DNA from: Actinomyces mediterranea
Lineage (GTDB): Bacteria; Actinomycetota; Actinomycetes; Actinomycetales; Actinomycetaceae
DNA: 64,000 nucleotides
Assembly: GCF_900155595.1 (NCBI RefSeq)
Contig: NZ_FTPB01000004.1
Coordinates: forward strand, 496,001-560,000
Reading direction: 5' to 3'
Position 1 is the first letter of the stretch, and the number at the start of each line of letters is the position of its first letter. Position numbers and translations under genes: made by a program. Under the pieces are notes generated by a model. It was not told where the DNA came from. It worked only from the letters and a program-made list of their open reading frames with translations, and did not search any database. Positions 48,695-62,695 of this stretch are shown one piece after another.

Positions 48695-50455
48695 TCAGCG
48701 GTACATCGGACCGAACTTCTCGCAGGCGCGGTAGTCCGCGGCCTCGAGGGACTCGGTGCCGAAGAGCGACCATGCCTTCGGGCGGAAGATCTGGTCAGCG
48801 GGCACATTATGCATGTTCACGGGGATGCGCAGCATCGACGCGAGCGTGATGAGCTTGGCGCCGATGTGCCCGTAGGAGATCGCGCCATGGTTGGCGCCCC
48901 AATTGTTCATCACGTCGTAGACACTCGTAAAAGCGCCCTCGCCGGTGAGGTTCGGGACGAACCACGTGGTCGGCCATGCGCGATCGGTGCGAACCTCGAT
49001 GGTGGTGGCGACCTCGTCGGGCAACTCGATCGTCCATCCCTCAGCGATCTGGATGACCGGTTGCCCGGCGACCAGGTTGATGCGGCACATGGTGACGGGC
49101 ATCTCCCCGGCGGTGCGGAAGTGCGTGGAGAAGCCGCCGCCGCGGAAGTAGCCGGTCGAGGCGGCGTGGAAGGTCGTCGCCGACAGCGCGGCCTTCTGAT
49201 CCTCCTCGGTGATCTCCCAGAACGGCTTGATGCAGTTCTCGCCGTCGCGCAACGACTGGCCCGCGCCGTCGAGGGTGGTCGAGCCGGAGTTGCGCAGGTC
49301 GAGGAAGCCCACAGCCGCGCGGCCCTCGGGCTTCCAACCGGTGACGCGCTCAACAGCCTCAGGGCTCCAGTAAGTGCGCACGTCCGAGAAGATCTGCGGC
49401 GTGTTCGTCAACAGGTAGTTGAAAAGCATCGACGCGCCGTTGAGCGAATCGTTCTCCGTCGCCACGACATTCGGCTGGCGCGGCCCATTCCAGTCGAAGT
49501 TCGTGTTGAGGAGGGTCTCCATGACATCGCCGTTGGGAAAATGGTCGGTCCACTGGCGCTGTCCCTGGAAGCCCGCAGCGATGGCGCCGTGCCCGCCCGC
49601 TTCTTCCTCGAAGCCCATTTCGGCGAGCTTCGGGTTTCCGTTCATGAGGTCGCGGCCGATGAGCGTCATCTTGGTGGTGAACTCCCACCATTGCTCGTAC
49701 AACTCGGGTTTCTTCCACTCCTCGGGGTTGAAGTCCTCTCCCTGCTGGAGGTTCTCACGGATCCAGGCGTAGGCCTTCTCGTATTCCTCGGGGTCGTAAA
49801 TGCCCTCGTCAATGCGGCGGGTGAACTCGGACATGTCGATGTACTCGTTGCGCATGCCGAGATAGGCGCCGAAGAAGTCCGGGTTGACGACTGAGCCCGC
49901 GATGCCCATGGACACCGAGCCCATCGACAGGTAGGCCTTGCCGCGCATCTGCGCCACTGCCAGGCCCGCAGTCGCGTAGTCGAGGAGGCGTCCACGAACG
50001 TCCTCGGGGATGGAGTCGTCGTCGCCGTCCTGCACGTCCTTGCCGTAGATGCCGAAGGCGGGGATGCCGATCTGCGCGTGACCCGCGAGGGCGGCGGCGA
50101 GGTAGACGGCGCCGGGGCGCTCCGTCCCGTTGAAACCCCAGATGGCGTGCGGCATGGTGGCGTCCATGTCGGTGGTCTCGGTGCCGTAGCACCAGCACGG
50201 GGTGACTGTCAGAGTCAGTCCAACGTTATTCGCGCGGAATTTCTCGGCGCAGGCCTGCGCCTCTGAGACGCGGCCGATCGTCGTGTCGGCGATCACGCAT
50301 TCGACGGGGGCACCGTCCGTGTAGCGCAGGTTCTCGGAGTAGAGCGCGGCGACGGCTTTCGCCATGCCCATCGTCTGATCCTCGAGGCTCTCGCGCACGC
50401 CGCGGCGGCGACCGTCAATGGTGGGGCGGATTCCGATGCGGGGGTGGTCAGTCAT
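48695..50455 (-). CDS. fucI: L-fucose isomerase
   Basis: 586 residues (E. coli FucI 591). Interconverts L-fucose and L-fuculose (also D-arabinose/D-ribulose) with Mn2+. [20 protein letters not shown] at the N-terminus is diagnostic. The metal ligands correspond to Glu in [28 protein letters not shown], Asp in [11 protein letters not shown] and His in [15 protein letters not shown]. Aromatic pocket blocks [14 protein letters not shown] and [20 protein letters not shown] are intact. The product feeds the adjacent kinase. Confidence 0.96.
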   Translation of the reverse strand: MTDHPRIGIRPTIDGRRRGVRESLEDQTMGMAKAVAALYSENLRYTDGAPVECVIADTTIGRVSEAQACAEKFRANNVGLTLTVTPCWCYGTETTDMDATMPHAIWGFNGTERPGAVYLAAALAGHAQIGIPAFGIYGKDVQDGDDDSIPEDVRGRLLDYATAGLAVAQMRGKAYLSMGSVSMGIAGSVVNPDFFGAYLGMRNEYIDMSEFTRRIDEGIYDPEEYEKAYAWIRENLQQGEDFNPEEWKKPELYEQWWEFTTKMTLIGRDLMNGNPKLAEMGFEEEAGGHGAIAAGFQGQRQWTDHFPNGDVMETLLNTNFDWNGPRQPNVVATENDSLNGASMLFNYLLTNTPQIFSDVRTYWSPEAVERVTGWKPEGRAAVGFLDLRNSGSTTLDGAGQSLRDGENCIKPFWEITEEDQKAALSATTFHAASTGYFRGGGFSTHFRTAGEMPVTMCRINLVAGQPVIQIAEGWTIELPDEVATTIEVRTDRAWPTTWFVPNLTGEGAFTSVYDVMNNWGANHGAISYGHIGAKLITLASMLRIPVNMHNVPADQIFRPKAWSLFGTESLEAADYRACEKFGPMYR

Positions 50456-50530
50456 AGTCCCTCTTCCTTGAGTTCTCGTTCTGAAATATGGGGGGCGTCA
50501 TCACACCCCTCGGATCCTCGGGTCCGGTTC

Positions 50531-50555
50531 GAGGCGGACCGATGCGGTCCGCCTC
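50531..50555 (-). terminator. Intercistronic hairpin between the binding-protein gene and fucI
   Basis: A ten-base perfect stem GAGGCGGACC/GGTCCGCCTC with loop GATGC, extendable by GGTT/AACC after one mismatch, 14 bases past the binding-protein stop. It would allow more binding protein than downstream enzymes to be made. Confidence 0.55.
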
Positions 50556-50568
50556 AAACCGCGGTGCA

Positions 50569-51618
50569 TCACTCGTAGAGGTTCGGTGCGATCTCGTCGG
50601 AGTCGATGTTGGAGGCGTCGTACCAGTAGAAGCCGGAGTCGATGGTCTTCGGCAGTGCGATGCCGTTGATCGCCTGGATCGCAGCGGTCACGGTCTTGTA
50701 GCCCATGAGCTTGGGGGCCTGGGTGATGGCGCCCGCCTGAGTACCGTCCTTGATGGCCTTGATCTGGGTCTTGCCGGAGTCGAAGCCGACGACGGTGATG
50801 GTCTTACCCGACTCGGTTGCGCCCTGGATCGCGCCGGAGGCCGCGGCCTCATTGGAGCCGTACATGCCGACGATGTCGGAGTTGGCCTGGATGATGGCCT
50901 TGGAGGTGTCAGCGGCCTTGCCGACCTCACCCGCGATCTGCTCGTCGAGGAGCTTGAGGCCCGCCGGAGCGTTCTTGGTGAAATACTCCTTGAAGCCGTC
51001 GCAGCGCTGCTTGCCGGTGGTGGAGGTCGCGTCGTGGCAGATGACGCCGACGGAGCCGGTCTTGTCCTTGAGCAGTTCGATCATGTGCTTGGCGGCATCA
51101 GCGGCAGCGGCCTTGTTATCCGTCGACACAGTGGTGAGCGGCAGATCGGAATCGACGCCAGAGTCGAAGGCGACCATCGGGATGCCCGCCGCATCGATCG
51201 CGGTGAGGATGGAGGCTGCGGCGCCCGAGTCGAGGGCGGCCAGGCCGATGGCGGCCGGGTTGGTGTCGAGGGCGGCCTGAAGCTGGTCGAGCTGCTGGGT
51301 CACCTTGGTCTCGTCGTCGGGTCCGACGAACTGGATCTTGTAGTTGTACTCGGCGCCGGCCTGCTCGGCGCCCTCCTTCACGGCCTGCCAGAAGCGATGC
51401 TGGAAGCCCTTGGAGACGAGGTAGATGGTCTTGGTGCCATCGCCTTTTGGCACGTCGTCCGACTGCTCGGTTACGGCGGTAGAGGTGTCGGTCGCCGCGG
51501 GCTTGTCGCCCGATGCGGCGGGCTCAGAGGTGGTGGAGGTCGAGGTCGAGCATGCGGTGAGGCCGAGGGCCATGGTGCCGGCGGCGGCGACGGCGACGAT
51601 ACGTCCGATGGGGCGCAT
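50569..51618 (-). CDS. ABC transporter sugar-binding lipoprotein (RbsB type)
   Basis: 349 residues from the ATG at 51616-51618 with AAAGGA six bases upstream. The signal peptide ends in lipobox LTAC, with the lipidated Cys at residue 23, followed by a Ser/Thr-rich tether. The mature part is a CUT2-type periplasmic-binding fold: [73 protein letters not shown] and TVVGFDSGK. Two Cys (ICHD and QRCDG) may form a disulfide. Given fucI and fucU, L-fucose or a related pentose/deoxyhexose is the likely ligand. Confidence 0.92.
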   Translation of the reverse strand: MRPIGRIVAVAAAGTMALGLTACSTSTSTTSEPAASGDKPAATDTSTAVTEQSDDVPKGDGTKTIYLVSKGFQHRFWQAVKEGAEQAGAEYNYKIQFVGPDDETKVTQQLDQLQAALDTNPAAIGLAALDSGAAASILTAIDAAGIPMVAFDSGVDSDLPLTTVSTDNKAAAADAAKHMIELLKDKTGSVGVICHDATSTTGKQRCDGFKEYFTKNAPAGLKLLDEQIAGEVGKAADTSKAIIQANSDIVGMYGSNEAAASGAIQGATESGKTITVVGFDSGKTQIKAIKDGTQAGAITQAPKLMGYKTVTAAIQAINGIALPKTIDSGFYWYDASNIDSDEIAPNLYE

Positions 51619-51706
51619 ATGTGTTCCTTTCATGGGGGGTGAAAAGACTGTTGTCTCTTCTGTTAATGGGAGCGGACAGCTGTGTCCGGGTGAGTGCGGT
51701 CAGGGG

Positions 51707-52708
51707 TCAGGCTGCGTTCTCGCGAGCGCGGCGGATGTTGTCGATGAAGACGGCGAGGAGGACGACGATGCCGGTGACGACCAGCTGCCATTCGGAGGCG
51801 ACGCCCATCATCGTCAGGCCCTTCTTGAGGGTCTCCATGATGAGTGCGCCGAGAAGGGCGCCGGGGATTGATGCGCGGCCGCCCGACAGGGATGTGCCGC
51901 CGATGACGGTTGCGGCGATGACATTGAGTTCGAAGCCGACGCCCTCGGCGGGCTGGACGAAGCCGAAGCGCGCGGAGTAGAGGATCGCGCCGACGGCCAT
52001 GAAGATGCCGGCCGTCATGTAGATGACGATCTTCCACATGCGGACATTGACGCCGGACAGCCGGGTCGCCTCTTCATTCGAACCGATGGCGAGGGCATAG
52101 CGCCCGAGGAGCGTCTTGTTGAGCAGGAATGCCGCCAGGATCGTCAAGGCGACGAAGATGAGGGCAGCGTTCGAAATGCCCGGGATGATCGAGCCGGTGG
52201 ACAGTGCGATGTAGTCGGCGTTGGCGATAGAGATCGTCGCCTTGTCGGAGATGATGAGGGCGAGTCCGCGTGCGACCATCATCATTGCCAGCGTCGCGAT
52301 GAACGGCGGCAGGTTGAGGAGGGAGACATTGACGCCGTTGATGAGGCCGATGAGCGCCCCGACGAGGAGGACGAGGATGAGGCCCGCGCCGAGTGGAAGG
52401 TCGAGCCAGTCTCCGGAGAGGAACACGCCCGCCATGACGGCGGTGAGGGTCATGCCCGTGCCGACGGACAGGTCGATGCCACCGGTGGCGATGACGAAGG
52501 TGGCGCCCAGGGCCATGACGCCGGTGTAGGCGGATTGCAGGAGGATATCGGTGAAGATCTTCGGCTGAGCGAAGTTGGGGGCTGCGAACATGAAGTACGC
52601 ATAGATGATGATCAGGGCAACAAGCACGAGGACGAGCTGCATATTGGACTTGATGAAGGCGGCCACCGGGGAAGTGGACTTCGCCGTCTTGGCTTCGACG
52701 GTGCTCAC
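51707..52708 (-). CDS. ABC sugar transporter permease (RbsC type)
   Basis: 333 residues with eight to ten membrane helices. Family signatures: [20 protein letters not shown] near residue 70, [20 protein letters not shown], and the late [20 protein letters not shown] that precedes the ATPase contact, followed by [21 protein letters not shown] single permease gene implies a homodimer. Start overlaps the ATPase stop by four bases. The stop precedes the binding-protein gene by 88 bases. Confidence 0.93.
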   Translation of the reverse strand: MSTVEAKTAKSTSPVAAFIKSNMQLVLVLVALIIIYAYFMFAAPNFAQPKIFTDILLQSAYTGVMALGATFVIATGGIDLSVGTGMTLTAVMAGVFLSGDWLDLPLGAGLILVLLVGALIGLINGVNVSLLNLPPFIATLAMMMVARGLALIISDKATISIANADYIALSTGSIIPGISNAALIFVALTILAAFLLNKTLLGRYALAIGSNEEATRLSGVNVRMWKIVIYMTAGIFMAVGAILYSARFGFVQPAEGVGFELNVIAATVIGGTSLSGGRASIPGALLGALIMETLKKGLTMMGVASEWQLVVTGIVVLLAVFIDNIRRARENAA

Positions 52709-54225
52709 GCAACGACTCCATTCGCTTCTTCCTGACCAACGGTGGCCAGTTCCATAATGTTTTCCTGGGTGGCGTCCTCGTTATCGAGGGTGCCGATAAT
52801 GCGGCCGTGCGCCATGACGGCGATCCTGTTGGCCAGTCGCAGAACCTCCGGCAGTTCGGAGGAGATGACGATGATCGCCTTGCCCTGGGAGGCGAGTTCT
52901 TCGAGAAGGGTGTAGATCTCATCCTTGGCGCCGACGTCGATGCCGCGGGTCGGCTCGTCGAAGATGAGGATGTCGGAGTCGCGGATCAGCCACTTGGCGA
53001 CGACGACCTTCTGCTGGTTGCCGCCTGATAGGGAGCGGACCTCGGAGGATACGCCGGGGGTGCGGGTGCGCAGCTTGGCGACGAATTCTTCCGCTGCCTG
53101 GACGATCTTCCTTCCCCGGATGATGGTCGCCTTCGAGAACTGGTCCATCGAGGCGAGCGCCGAGTTGAAGGAGATGTCCTTGTCGAGGAGGAGACCGTAT
53201 TGCTTGCGGTCCTCGGACAGGTAGCCGATCCCGTGCTTGACGCCGTCGGAGGCATTGCGGATCGTCACCTTCTTGCCGTGGATATAGACATCGCCACTGG
53301 TGTGGGGATCGGCGCCCGACAGGGCGCGCGCCACCTCGGTGCGGCCGGCTCCGACAAGCCCGGCGAATCCGAGGATCTCCCCCTTCTTCACCTCGAAGGA
53401 CACGTCGTGGACCGCCTTCTTCGTCGACAGGTGCTCAACCTTCAGAACGGCTTCGTCGGACAGCGGCTTCGTCGTGGGGCGGGCGTCGGCGGGGACTTCG
53501 CGCCCGACCATCATCTTGATGACTTCGCTCATCGGCGTGGTCTTCGTTTCGACGGTACCGACGTAGTGCCCGTCGCGCAGGACCGAGATGCGGTCGGTCA
53601 GCTCGGTGAGCTCGGGCATGCGATGGGTGATGAAGATGAGTCCGGTCTTGGGTGTGATGAAGTTGCGGACGAGGTCGAAGAGTGATTCGGTTTCCGTAGT
53701 GGTGAGCGGCGCGGTGGGCTCGTCCATCACGAGGATCTTGGTCGACTCGTAGGACAGGGCGCGCGCGATCTCAAGCATCTGGAGCCTGGCGACGGGCAGA
53801 TCGCGGCACACATCCGTCGGATTGAGGTTCATATTGAGGCGCTCGAAGAGTTCGGCCGCATCCTTGATCATCTTGCGGTCGTTGATATACGAGCCGACGT
53901 GGGATCCCAGGCGCCCGATGTAGAGGTTCTGGGCGACTGTCAGGTCGGGAATGATGTTGAGTTCCTGATGGATGATCGATAGGCCGAGGTCGCGGGCATG
54001 GTTCGGACCGCGAAGGTCGACCCTCTCCCCCTGCAGCCAGATCTCACCGCCCGGATCCGCCTTGTGGATGCCGGTGAGAACCTTCATCAGCGTCGATTTG
54101 CCGGCGCCGTTCTCACCGCAGAGCCCCAGGATTTCACCGGCGCACAGGTCGAGGTCCACATCGGACAGAGCCTTGACGCCGGGGAATGTCTTGGAGATCC
54201 CCTTCAACTCAAGTAAGTTCGTCAC
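52705..54225 (-). CDS. ABC sugar transporter ATPase with two nucleotide-binding domains (RbsA/MglA type)
   Basis: 506 residues from a GTG with AAGGGG seven bases upstream. First domain: Walker A GENGAGKSTLMKVLTG, then LPVARLQMLEIARAL as signature region and ILVMDEPTAPLT. Second domain: Walker A replaced by GLVGAGRTEVARALSG, signature LSGGNQQKVVVAKWL and Walker B ILIFDEPTRGIDVGAK. This is typical of CUT2 importers for ribose, galactose or fucose. First gene of the operon; two LacI-type operators and a promoter lie in the 216 bases upstream. Confidence 0.94.
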   Translation of the reverse strand: MTNLLELKGISKTFPGVKALSDVDLDLCAGEILGLCGENGAGKSTLMKVLTGIHKADPGGEIWLQGERVDLRGPNHARDLGLSIIHQELNIIPDLTVAQNLYIGRLGSHVGSYINDRKMIKDAAELFERLNMNLNPTDVCRDLPVARLQMLEIARALSYESTKILVMDEPTAPLTTTETESLFDLVRNFITPKTGLIFITHRMPELTELTDRISVLRDGHYVGTVETKTTPMSEVIKMMVGREVPADARPTTKPLSDEAVLKVEHLSTKKAVHDVSFEVKKGEILGFAGLVGAGRTEVARALSGADPHTSGDVYIHGKKVTIRNASDGVKHGIGYLSEDRKQYGLLLDKDISFNSALASMDQFSKATIIRGRKIVQAAEEFVAKLRTRTPGVSSEVRSLSGGNQQKVVVAKWLIRDSDILIFDEPTRGIDVGAKDEIYTLLEELASQGKAIIVISSELPEVLRLANRIAVMAHGRIIGTLDNEDATQENIMELATVGQEEANGVVA

Positions 54226-54283
54226 TTCTCACCCCTTGGGTACCAGCCACTTCAATGTGCCTGGAATTCTGTTACCCTCACCA

Positions 54284-54297
54284 CGTTAGCGTTAACG
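54284..54297. promoter_or_regulatory. LacI-family operator, proximal site
   Basis: CGTTA-GCGT-TAACG palindrome, downstream of the predicted -10 and about 60 bases before the importer start codon. Confidence 0.72.
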
Positions 54298-54330
54298 AAA
54301 CGAGGCATATAAATCGCCCTCATCGGCGTG

Positions 54331-54359
54331 AGATAACGATACGACACGTGGAGGCGCAA
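54331..54359 (-). promoter_or_regulatory. Predicted promoter of the fucose importer operon
   Basis: Minus strand TTGCGC (54359-54354), 17-bp spacer, TTATCT (54336-54331). It lies between the two LacI-type operators, so looping or occlusion could shut it off. Confidence 0.5.
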
Positions 54360-54389
54360 TGCGAATCGAAACGCGCTTACCGTTACAGA

Positions 54390-54407
54390 TTCGTTATCGC
54401 TAACGAA
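54390..54407. promoter_or_regulatory. LacI-family operator, distal site
   Basis: TTCGTTA-TCGC-TAACGAA, seven-base arms around a four-base centre, upstream of the predicted -35. Same CGTTA/TAACG half-sites as the proximal operator, 108 bases apart centre to centre. Confidence 0.75.
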
Positions 54408-54441
54408 AAGTGTGAGTCGCTCTGCTCCGCTGTGCAGCGGC

Positions 54442-54801
54442 TCACTCGAGCGTCCTATCCTCTGCGGCGTCCAATTCGGCGCTGATGCACTCCCACTGGG
54501 CGTCGAGCCACTCATCGGATACTCGTGCCCCGCGAAAGTCGACTGTTCCCCCTCCACCCCTCAACGCCACTCCCTCGTCCTGCCAATGGGCAACTGCCGT
54601 CTCTCCCAGGCGCACGGGGAGACGACCGGCGGCACTGACGACCCGCCACCACGGAACCGTCGCGCCCCATTCGGCCATGATCCGTCCGACGATCCTCGGG
54701 CCGATCCCAGCGATGCGGCCGATCTGCCCGTAGGTGCTCACACTCCCCGGCGGCACGGACTCCACGAGTCGGAGCACGGCCTCCACCCGGCAGTCGTCCA
54801 T
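54442..54801 (-). CDS. Alkyltransferase-like protein (MGMT family without the acceptor Cys)
   Basis: 119 residues from the ATG at 54799-54801; an upstream extension runs through the rpoC terminator. VPPGSVSTYGQIGRIAGIGP followed by RIVGRIMAEWG is the MGMT winged-helix with the Arg finger region, but the alkyl-acceptor motif PCHRV is VPWWRVVSAAGRLP here, with Trp in place of Cys. Such alkyltransferase-like proteins bind O6-alkylguanine without repairing it and recruit excision repair. Lies between rpoC and the fucose operon on the same strand. Confidence 0.87.
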   Translation of the reverse strand: MDDCRVEAVLRLVESVPPGSVSTYGQIGRIAGIGPRIVGRIMAEWGATVPWWRVVSAAGRLPVRLGETAVAHWQDEGVALRGGGGTVDFRGARVSDEWLDAQWECISAELDAAEDRTLE

Positions 54802-54831
54802 TGGCGCCCACTCCCCTCTCTTCTCTGTACG

Positions 54832-54866
54832 CAGGGGCCCTGCACTCGACCAGTGCAGGGCCCCTG
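54832..54866 (-). terminator. rpoC terminator hairpin
   Basis: A perfect 15-bp stem CAGGGGCCCTGCACT and complement with a five-base loop, 36 bases past the rpoC stop. No T-tract. Confidence 0.7.
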
Positions 54867-54901
54867 TCCCGACGTTCACACAGTGAACGCCGGGCGGATG
54901 A

Positions 54902-58807
<3,906 letters not shown>

Positions 58808-58816
58808 TACTCCCTA

Positions 58817-61800
58817 TCAGATCGCATCGATGGTCGCCGCGGCGTTCGGACGGGCATCAAGGGTGATGCCGAGATCCTCGCGCGCATTGAAGTCCTCGTC
58901 CTGGTCGCGCAGGTCGATGGCATTGCCGGCTGCGTCGAGGGCTTCGACGTTGAGACACAGCGAGCGCATCTCCTGAATGAGAACGCGGAAGGACTCGGGG
59001 ATACCGGGCTCGGGAATGTCCTCGCCCTTGACGATCGCCTCATACACTTTGACGCGGCCGGTCGTGTCGTCCGACTTAATGGTCAAGAGCTCCTGGAGGG
59101 CGTAGGCGGCGCCATAGGCCTCCAGCGCCCACACCTCCATCTCTCCGAAGCGCTGGCCGCCGAACTGGGCCTTACCGCCCAACGGCTGCTGCGTGATCAT
59201 CGAGTACGGACCCGTCGAACGGGCGTGGATCTTGTCGTCGACAAGGTGGTGGAGCTTCAGCATGTACGTGTAGCCGACCGCAATCGGGTACGGGAATGGC
59301 TCGCCGGAGCGCCCGTCGAAGAGTCGAGCCTTGCCCTGCTCGTTCGTGAGGCGCTCGCCGTCGCGGTTCGGGTTGACATTGCGCAACAGTCCCGCGAGCT
59401 CGTCGGCCTCGAGGCCGTCGAAGACGGGTGTGGCGACGAGCGAATCGGGCGCCGCAGTGATGCCATCGGCGGGCAGGTGGCGCGTCCATTCTTCACCGGA
59501 CTCGACGGCCTTCGAAGCATCCCAGCCCTGGTGAGCGAGCCAGCCGAGGTGGTATTCGAGCACTTGGCCGACGTTCATACGACCGGGGACGCCCAGCGGA
59601 TTGAGGATGATGTCGACCGGGGTCCCATCCTCGAGGAACGGCATGTCCTCGACGGGCAGGATCTTCGAGACGACGCCCTTGTTCCCATGACGGCCAGCCA
59701 TCTTGTCACCGATGGTGATCTTGCGGCGCTGCGCGACGTAGACGCGTACGGTCTGGCGTACTCCCGGATTGAGGTCGTCCTCCTCATCGTTGAACTCGCG
59801 AACGCCGATGACGATTCCCTCCTCGCCGTGGGGAACGCGCAGCGACGTGTCGCGGACCTCGCGGGCCTTCTCGCCGAAAATGGCGCGCAGGAGGCGCTCT
59901 TCGGAAGTCAACTCGGTCTCGCCCTTCGGGGTGACCTTGCCGACCAGGATGTCGCCCGCGGTCACTTCGGCGCCGATGCGGATGATGCCGCGCTCGTCGA
60001 GATCTGCGAGGGAGTCCTCGGAGACATTCGGGATGTCGCGGGTGATCTCTTCCTCGCCGAGCTTCGTCTCGCGGGCGTCGACCTCGTACTCCTCGATGTG
60101 AATCGAGGTGAGAACGTCCTCCTCGACGACGCGGCGCGACAAGATGATCGCATCCTCGTAGTTGAGGCCCTCCCACGACATATAGGCGACGAGGAGATTC
60201 TTGCCGAGCGCCACTTCGCCGTTGTCGGTGGCGGGGCCGTCGGCGAGGACCATTCCGGCCTCGACGCGGTCGCCCTCGTTGACGAGCACACGCTGGTTCG
60301 TGCAGTTGCCCTGATTCGATCGCTCGAACTTCTCCAGGCGGTAGGTGTCGCGCCCGCCCTCGTCGGTGGAGACCACAATGAGGTCGGCGGATATCTCGGT
60401 CACGACGCCGGAGTTCGCGGCGAGGATCATCTCGCCGGAGTCCTCGGCCGCGCGACGCTCCATGCCGGTGCCGACCAGCGGCGCCTCCGTGGTGAGCAGC
60501 GGAACGGCCTGGCGCTGCATGTTCGCGCCCATGAGTGCTCGGTTCGCGTCATCGTGTTCGAGGAAGGGGATGAATGCGGCCGCGACGGAGACCATCTGGC
60601 GAGCGGACACGTCCATGTAGTCGACGCGATCGCGGGCGATCAGCGTCGGATCCTCGCCAGCGACACGGCACAAGACGTGTTCCTCTTCGAAGATGCCGTC
60701 ATCGGTGAGCGGGGACGAGGCCTGCGCGATGTAGTGCGAGAACTCGTCGTCCGCGGTGAGATACTCGACCTCGTCGGTCACCGTGCCGTCGCGCACCACG
60801 CGGTACGGCGTCTCGATGAAACCGAAGGGGTTGATGCGGGCGAAGGTCGCCAGCGAGCCGATGAGGCCAATGTTCGGGCCTTCAGGGGACTCGATCGGAC
60901 ACATGCGGCCGTAGTGCGACGGGTGCACGTCACGGACCTCCATGCCGGCGCGGTCACGCGACAAGCCTCCCGGGCCCAGCGCCGACAGGCGGCGCTTGTG
61001 GGTCAAACCCGCCAGCGGATTGTTCTGATCCATGAACTGGGAAAGCTGGGAAGTCCCGAAGAACTCCTTGATCGCGGCGACGACCGGACGGATATTGATG
61101 AGCGACTGAGGAGTGATCGAATCGGCCTCCTGCGTCGTCATGCGCTCGCGCACCGTGCGCTCCATGCGGGCCAAGCCCGTGCGGACCTGAGCCTGAATGA
61201 GTTCGCCGACGGCGCGGATGCGGCGGTTGCCGAAGTGATCGATGTCGTCGGCCTCGACGCGGACCTCGACCGACTCGCCCGCGCGCAGGCCTGAGAAGGT
61301 TGTGTCTCCCTTGTGCAAGGCGAGGAGGTACTTGACGGTCGCGATGATGTCCTCAAGGGTGAGGACTGATTCCTTCGGATCGGCATCAACGGCGAGCTTC
61401 TTGTTGATCTTGTAGCGGCCGACCTTCGCTAGGTCGTAACGCTTCGAATCGAAGTAGAAGTTGTTGAGGAGGGCCTGCGCGGAGTCGACGTTCGCGGGCT
61501 CGCCGGGGCGGAGCTTGCGGTAGATGTCGAGCAGGGCCTCTTCCTGGGTCTTCACCGTGTCTTTCTCGAGGGTTTCGAGCAGGACCGGATAGTCGGCGAA
61601 GGTATCGCGGATCTCCGACTCGGTCATGCCGATCGCCTTGAGGAAGTGGGTGACCGGCTGTTTGCGCTTGCGGTCGATGCGCACGCCCACGGAGTCGCGC
61701 TTGTCGATCTCGAATTCGAGCCATGCGCCGCGGCCGGGGATGATCTTCGCGCCGAAGGTCTCACGGTCGGAGGAACGATCGGAAGTGCGCTCGAAGTAGA

Positions 61801-62293
61801 CGCCCGGGGAACGGACGAGCTGGGAGACGACAACGCGTTCGGTGCCATTGATGATGAAGGTGCCGCGGGGGGTCATCAGGGGGAAGTCCCCCATGAATAC
61901 CGTCTGGCCCTTGATCTCGCCGGTCTCATAGTTCATGAACTCGGCGGTCACGTACATCGGAGCGGAGTACGTGTAGTCCTTGGTCTTCGCCTCTTCGATG
62001 GAATACTTCGGACGTTCCAAACGGTGATCCCGGAACGAGAGGGACATGGTCTGGCCGATGTCTTCGATCGGTGAGAGCTCTGCGAAGATCTCTTCAAGTC
62101 CGGATACGTCGGGGACGTCGGTACGCCCCTGCGCCTTCGCGGCGTCGACGCGTGCCTTCCACGCGTCATTGCCCAGCAGCCAATCGAAGCTCTCCACCTG
62201 AAGGCCGAGAAGGCTCGGCGCCTGGAGGGGTTCGCGGAGTTTGGCGAATGAGATACGGTTCCTGGACTGGTTGGCAGTGCTACTGGCAGCCAA
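58817..62293 (-). CDS. rpoB: DNA-directed RNA polymerase subunit beta
   Basis: About 1158 residues. A TTG at 62291-62293 preceded by GGAAGGAT gives a start ([20 protein letters not shown]) that matches other actinobacterial RpoB N-termini; an upstream in-frame GTG at 62329 is the alternative. The rifampicin-pocket cluster reads [17 protein letters not shown] then [13 protein letters not shown], with the susceptible-type Asp, His and Ser at the usual mutation sites. Other landmarks: [39 protein letters not shown] and, at the end, [20 protein letters not shown]. Transcribed from the promoter at 62426-62454. Confidence 0.97.
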   Translation of the reverse strand: MAASSTANQSRNRISFAKLREPLQAPSLLGLQVESFDWLLGNDAWKARVDAAKAQGRTDVPDVSGLEEIFAELSPIEDIGQTMSLSFRDHRLERPKYSIEEAKTKDYTYSAPMYVTAEFMNYETGEIKGQTVFMGDFPLMTPRGTFIINGTERVVVSQLVRSPGVYFERTSDRSSDRETFGAKIIPGRGAWLEFEIDKRDSVGVRIDRKRKQPVTHFLKAIGMTESEIRDTFADYPVLLETLEKDTVKTQEEALLDIYRKLRPGEPANVDSAQALLNNFYFDSKRYDLAKVGRYKINKKLAVDADPKESVLTLEDIIATVKYLLALHKGDTTFSGLRAGESVEVRVEADDIDHFGNRRIRAVGELIQAQVRTGLARMERTVRERMTTQEADSITPQSLINIRPVVAAIKEFFGTSQLSQFMDQNNPLAGLTHKRRLSALGPGGLSRDRAGMEVRDVHPSHYGRMCPIESPEGPNIGLIGSLATFARINPFGFIETPYRVVRDGTVTDEVEYLTADDEFSHYIAQASSPLTDDGIFEEEHVLCRVAGEDPTLIARDRVDYMDVSARQMVSVAAAFIPFLEHDDANRALMGANMQRQAVPLLTTEAPLVGTGMERRAAEDSGEMILAANSGVVTEISADLIVVSTDEGGRDTYRLEKFERSNQGNCTNQRVLVNEGDRVEAGMVLADGPATDNGEVALGKNLLVAYMSWEGLNYEDAIILSRRVVEEDVLTSIHIEEYEVDARETKLGEEEITRDIPNVSEDSLADLDERGIIRIGAEVTAGDILVGKVTPKGETELTSEERLLRAIFGEKAREVRDTSLRVPHGEEGIVIGVREFNDEEDDLNPGVRQTVRVYVAQRRKITIGDKMAGRHGNKGVVSKILPVEDMPFLEDGTPVDIILNPLGVPGRMNVGQVLEYHLGWLAHQGWDASKAVESGEEWTRHLPADGITAAPDSLVATPVFDGLEADELAGLLRNVNPNRDGERLTNEQGKARLFDGRSGEPFPYPIAVGYTYMLKLHHLVDDKIHARSTGPYSMITQQPLGGKAQFGGQRFGEMEVWALEAYGAAYALQELLTIKSDDTTGRVKVYEAIVKGEDIPEPGIPESFRVLIQEMRSLCLNVEALDAAGNAIDLRDQDEDFNAREDLGITLDARPNAAATIDAI

Positions 62294-62425
62294 AGGGGAT
62301 CCTTCCCTGCATTTTCGGTGCGCGCGCACGCCTTCGACCCATTATCTGACACCGCCCTTCCCGCTCAGCGCCTGATACAGCGGGTGGGTACGGCTCACCT
62401 CGGGCACAATAAGGCGCAAAAAATC

Positions 62426-62454
62426 ATCGTAGGCAAATACACCAGCCCTCTCAA
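62426..62454 (-). promoter_or_regulatory. Promoter of rpoBC
   Basis: Minus strand TTGAGA (62454-62449), exactly 17 bp, TACGAT (62431-62426), leaving a leader of about 130 bases before rpoB. Confidence 0.6.
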
Positions 62455-62505
62455 CACTGTCAGTCATATGTGTTGAGTTTCACGCCGAGTCGTGATAATA
62501 CCATC

Positions 62506-62552
62506 TGGCGCCCCAAGTCGGGCTTGAACCGACACCCGACGGATTCGAAGCC
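62506..62552 (-). other. 3' fragment of a tRNA gene (T-arm, acceptor strand and CCA), possible attachment site
   Basis: On the minus strand GTCGG-TTCAAGC-CCGAC forms a perfect T-arm, followed by a seven-base acceptor strand TTGGGGC, discriminator G and CCA at 62508-62506. Before it comes CTTCGAATCCGTCGGGT, like an anticodon loop, 3' stem and variable loop. The matching 5' stem, D-arm and the GCCCCAA acceptor strand are not found, so the tRNA is incomplete. A 3'-tRNA end is the usual integration scar of tRNA-targeting elements. Confidence 0.45.
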
Positions 62553-62602
62553 GCATGCGACTTCCTCGCCTTGTCTTTCCAGTTTTCAACTTTTTACCTA
62601 TT

Positions 62603-62643
62603 TGCCAGCATTGCCACGTATGCCAGCGGTGCCAGCATTGCCA
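62603..62643. repeat. Direct repeats of a 14-bp motif
   Basis: TGCCAGCATTGCCA occurs at 62603-62616 and 62630-62643, with a half copy TGCCAGC at 62621-62627. The spacing (27 and 9 bases) is regular enough to suggest protein binding, e.g. an iteron or recombinase accessory site, just upstream of the recombinase remnant. Confidence 0.5.
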
Positions 62644-62695
62644 GCAACGGACGCTGGTTCCCGCCGTTTTCACGTAGACGGAAACGTTGAGGACC

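Noticed and set aside
62587-62643. CRISPR array suggested by TGCCAGC repeats
   Set aside because: The repeats are only 14 bp with irregular short spacers and no cas gene.
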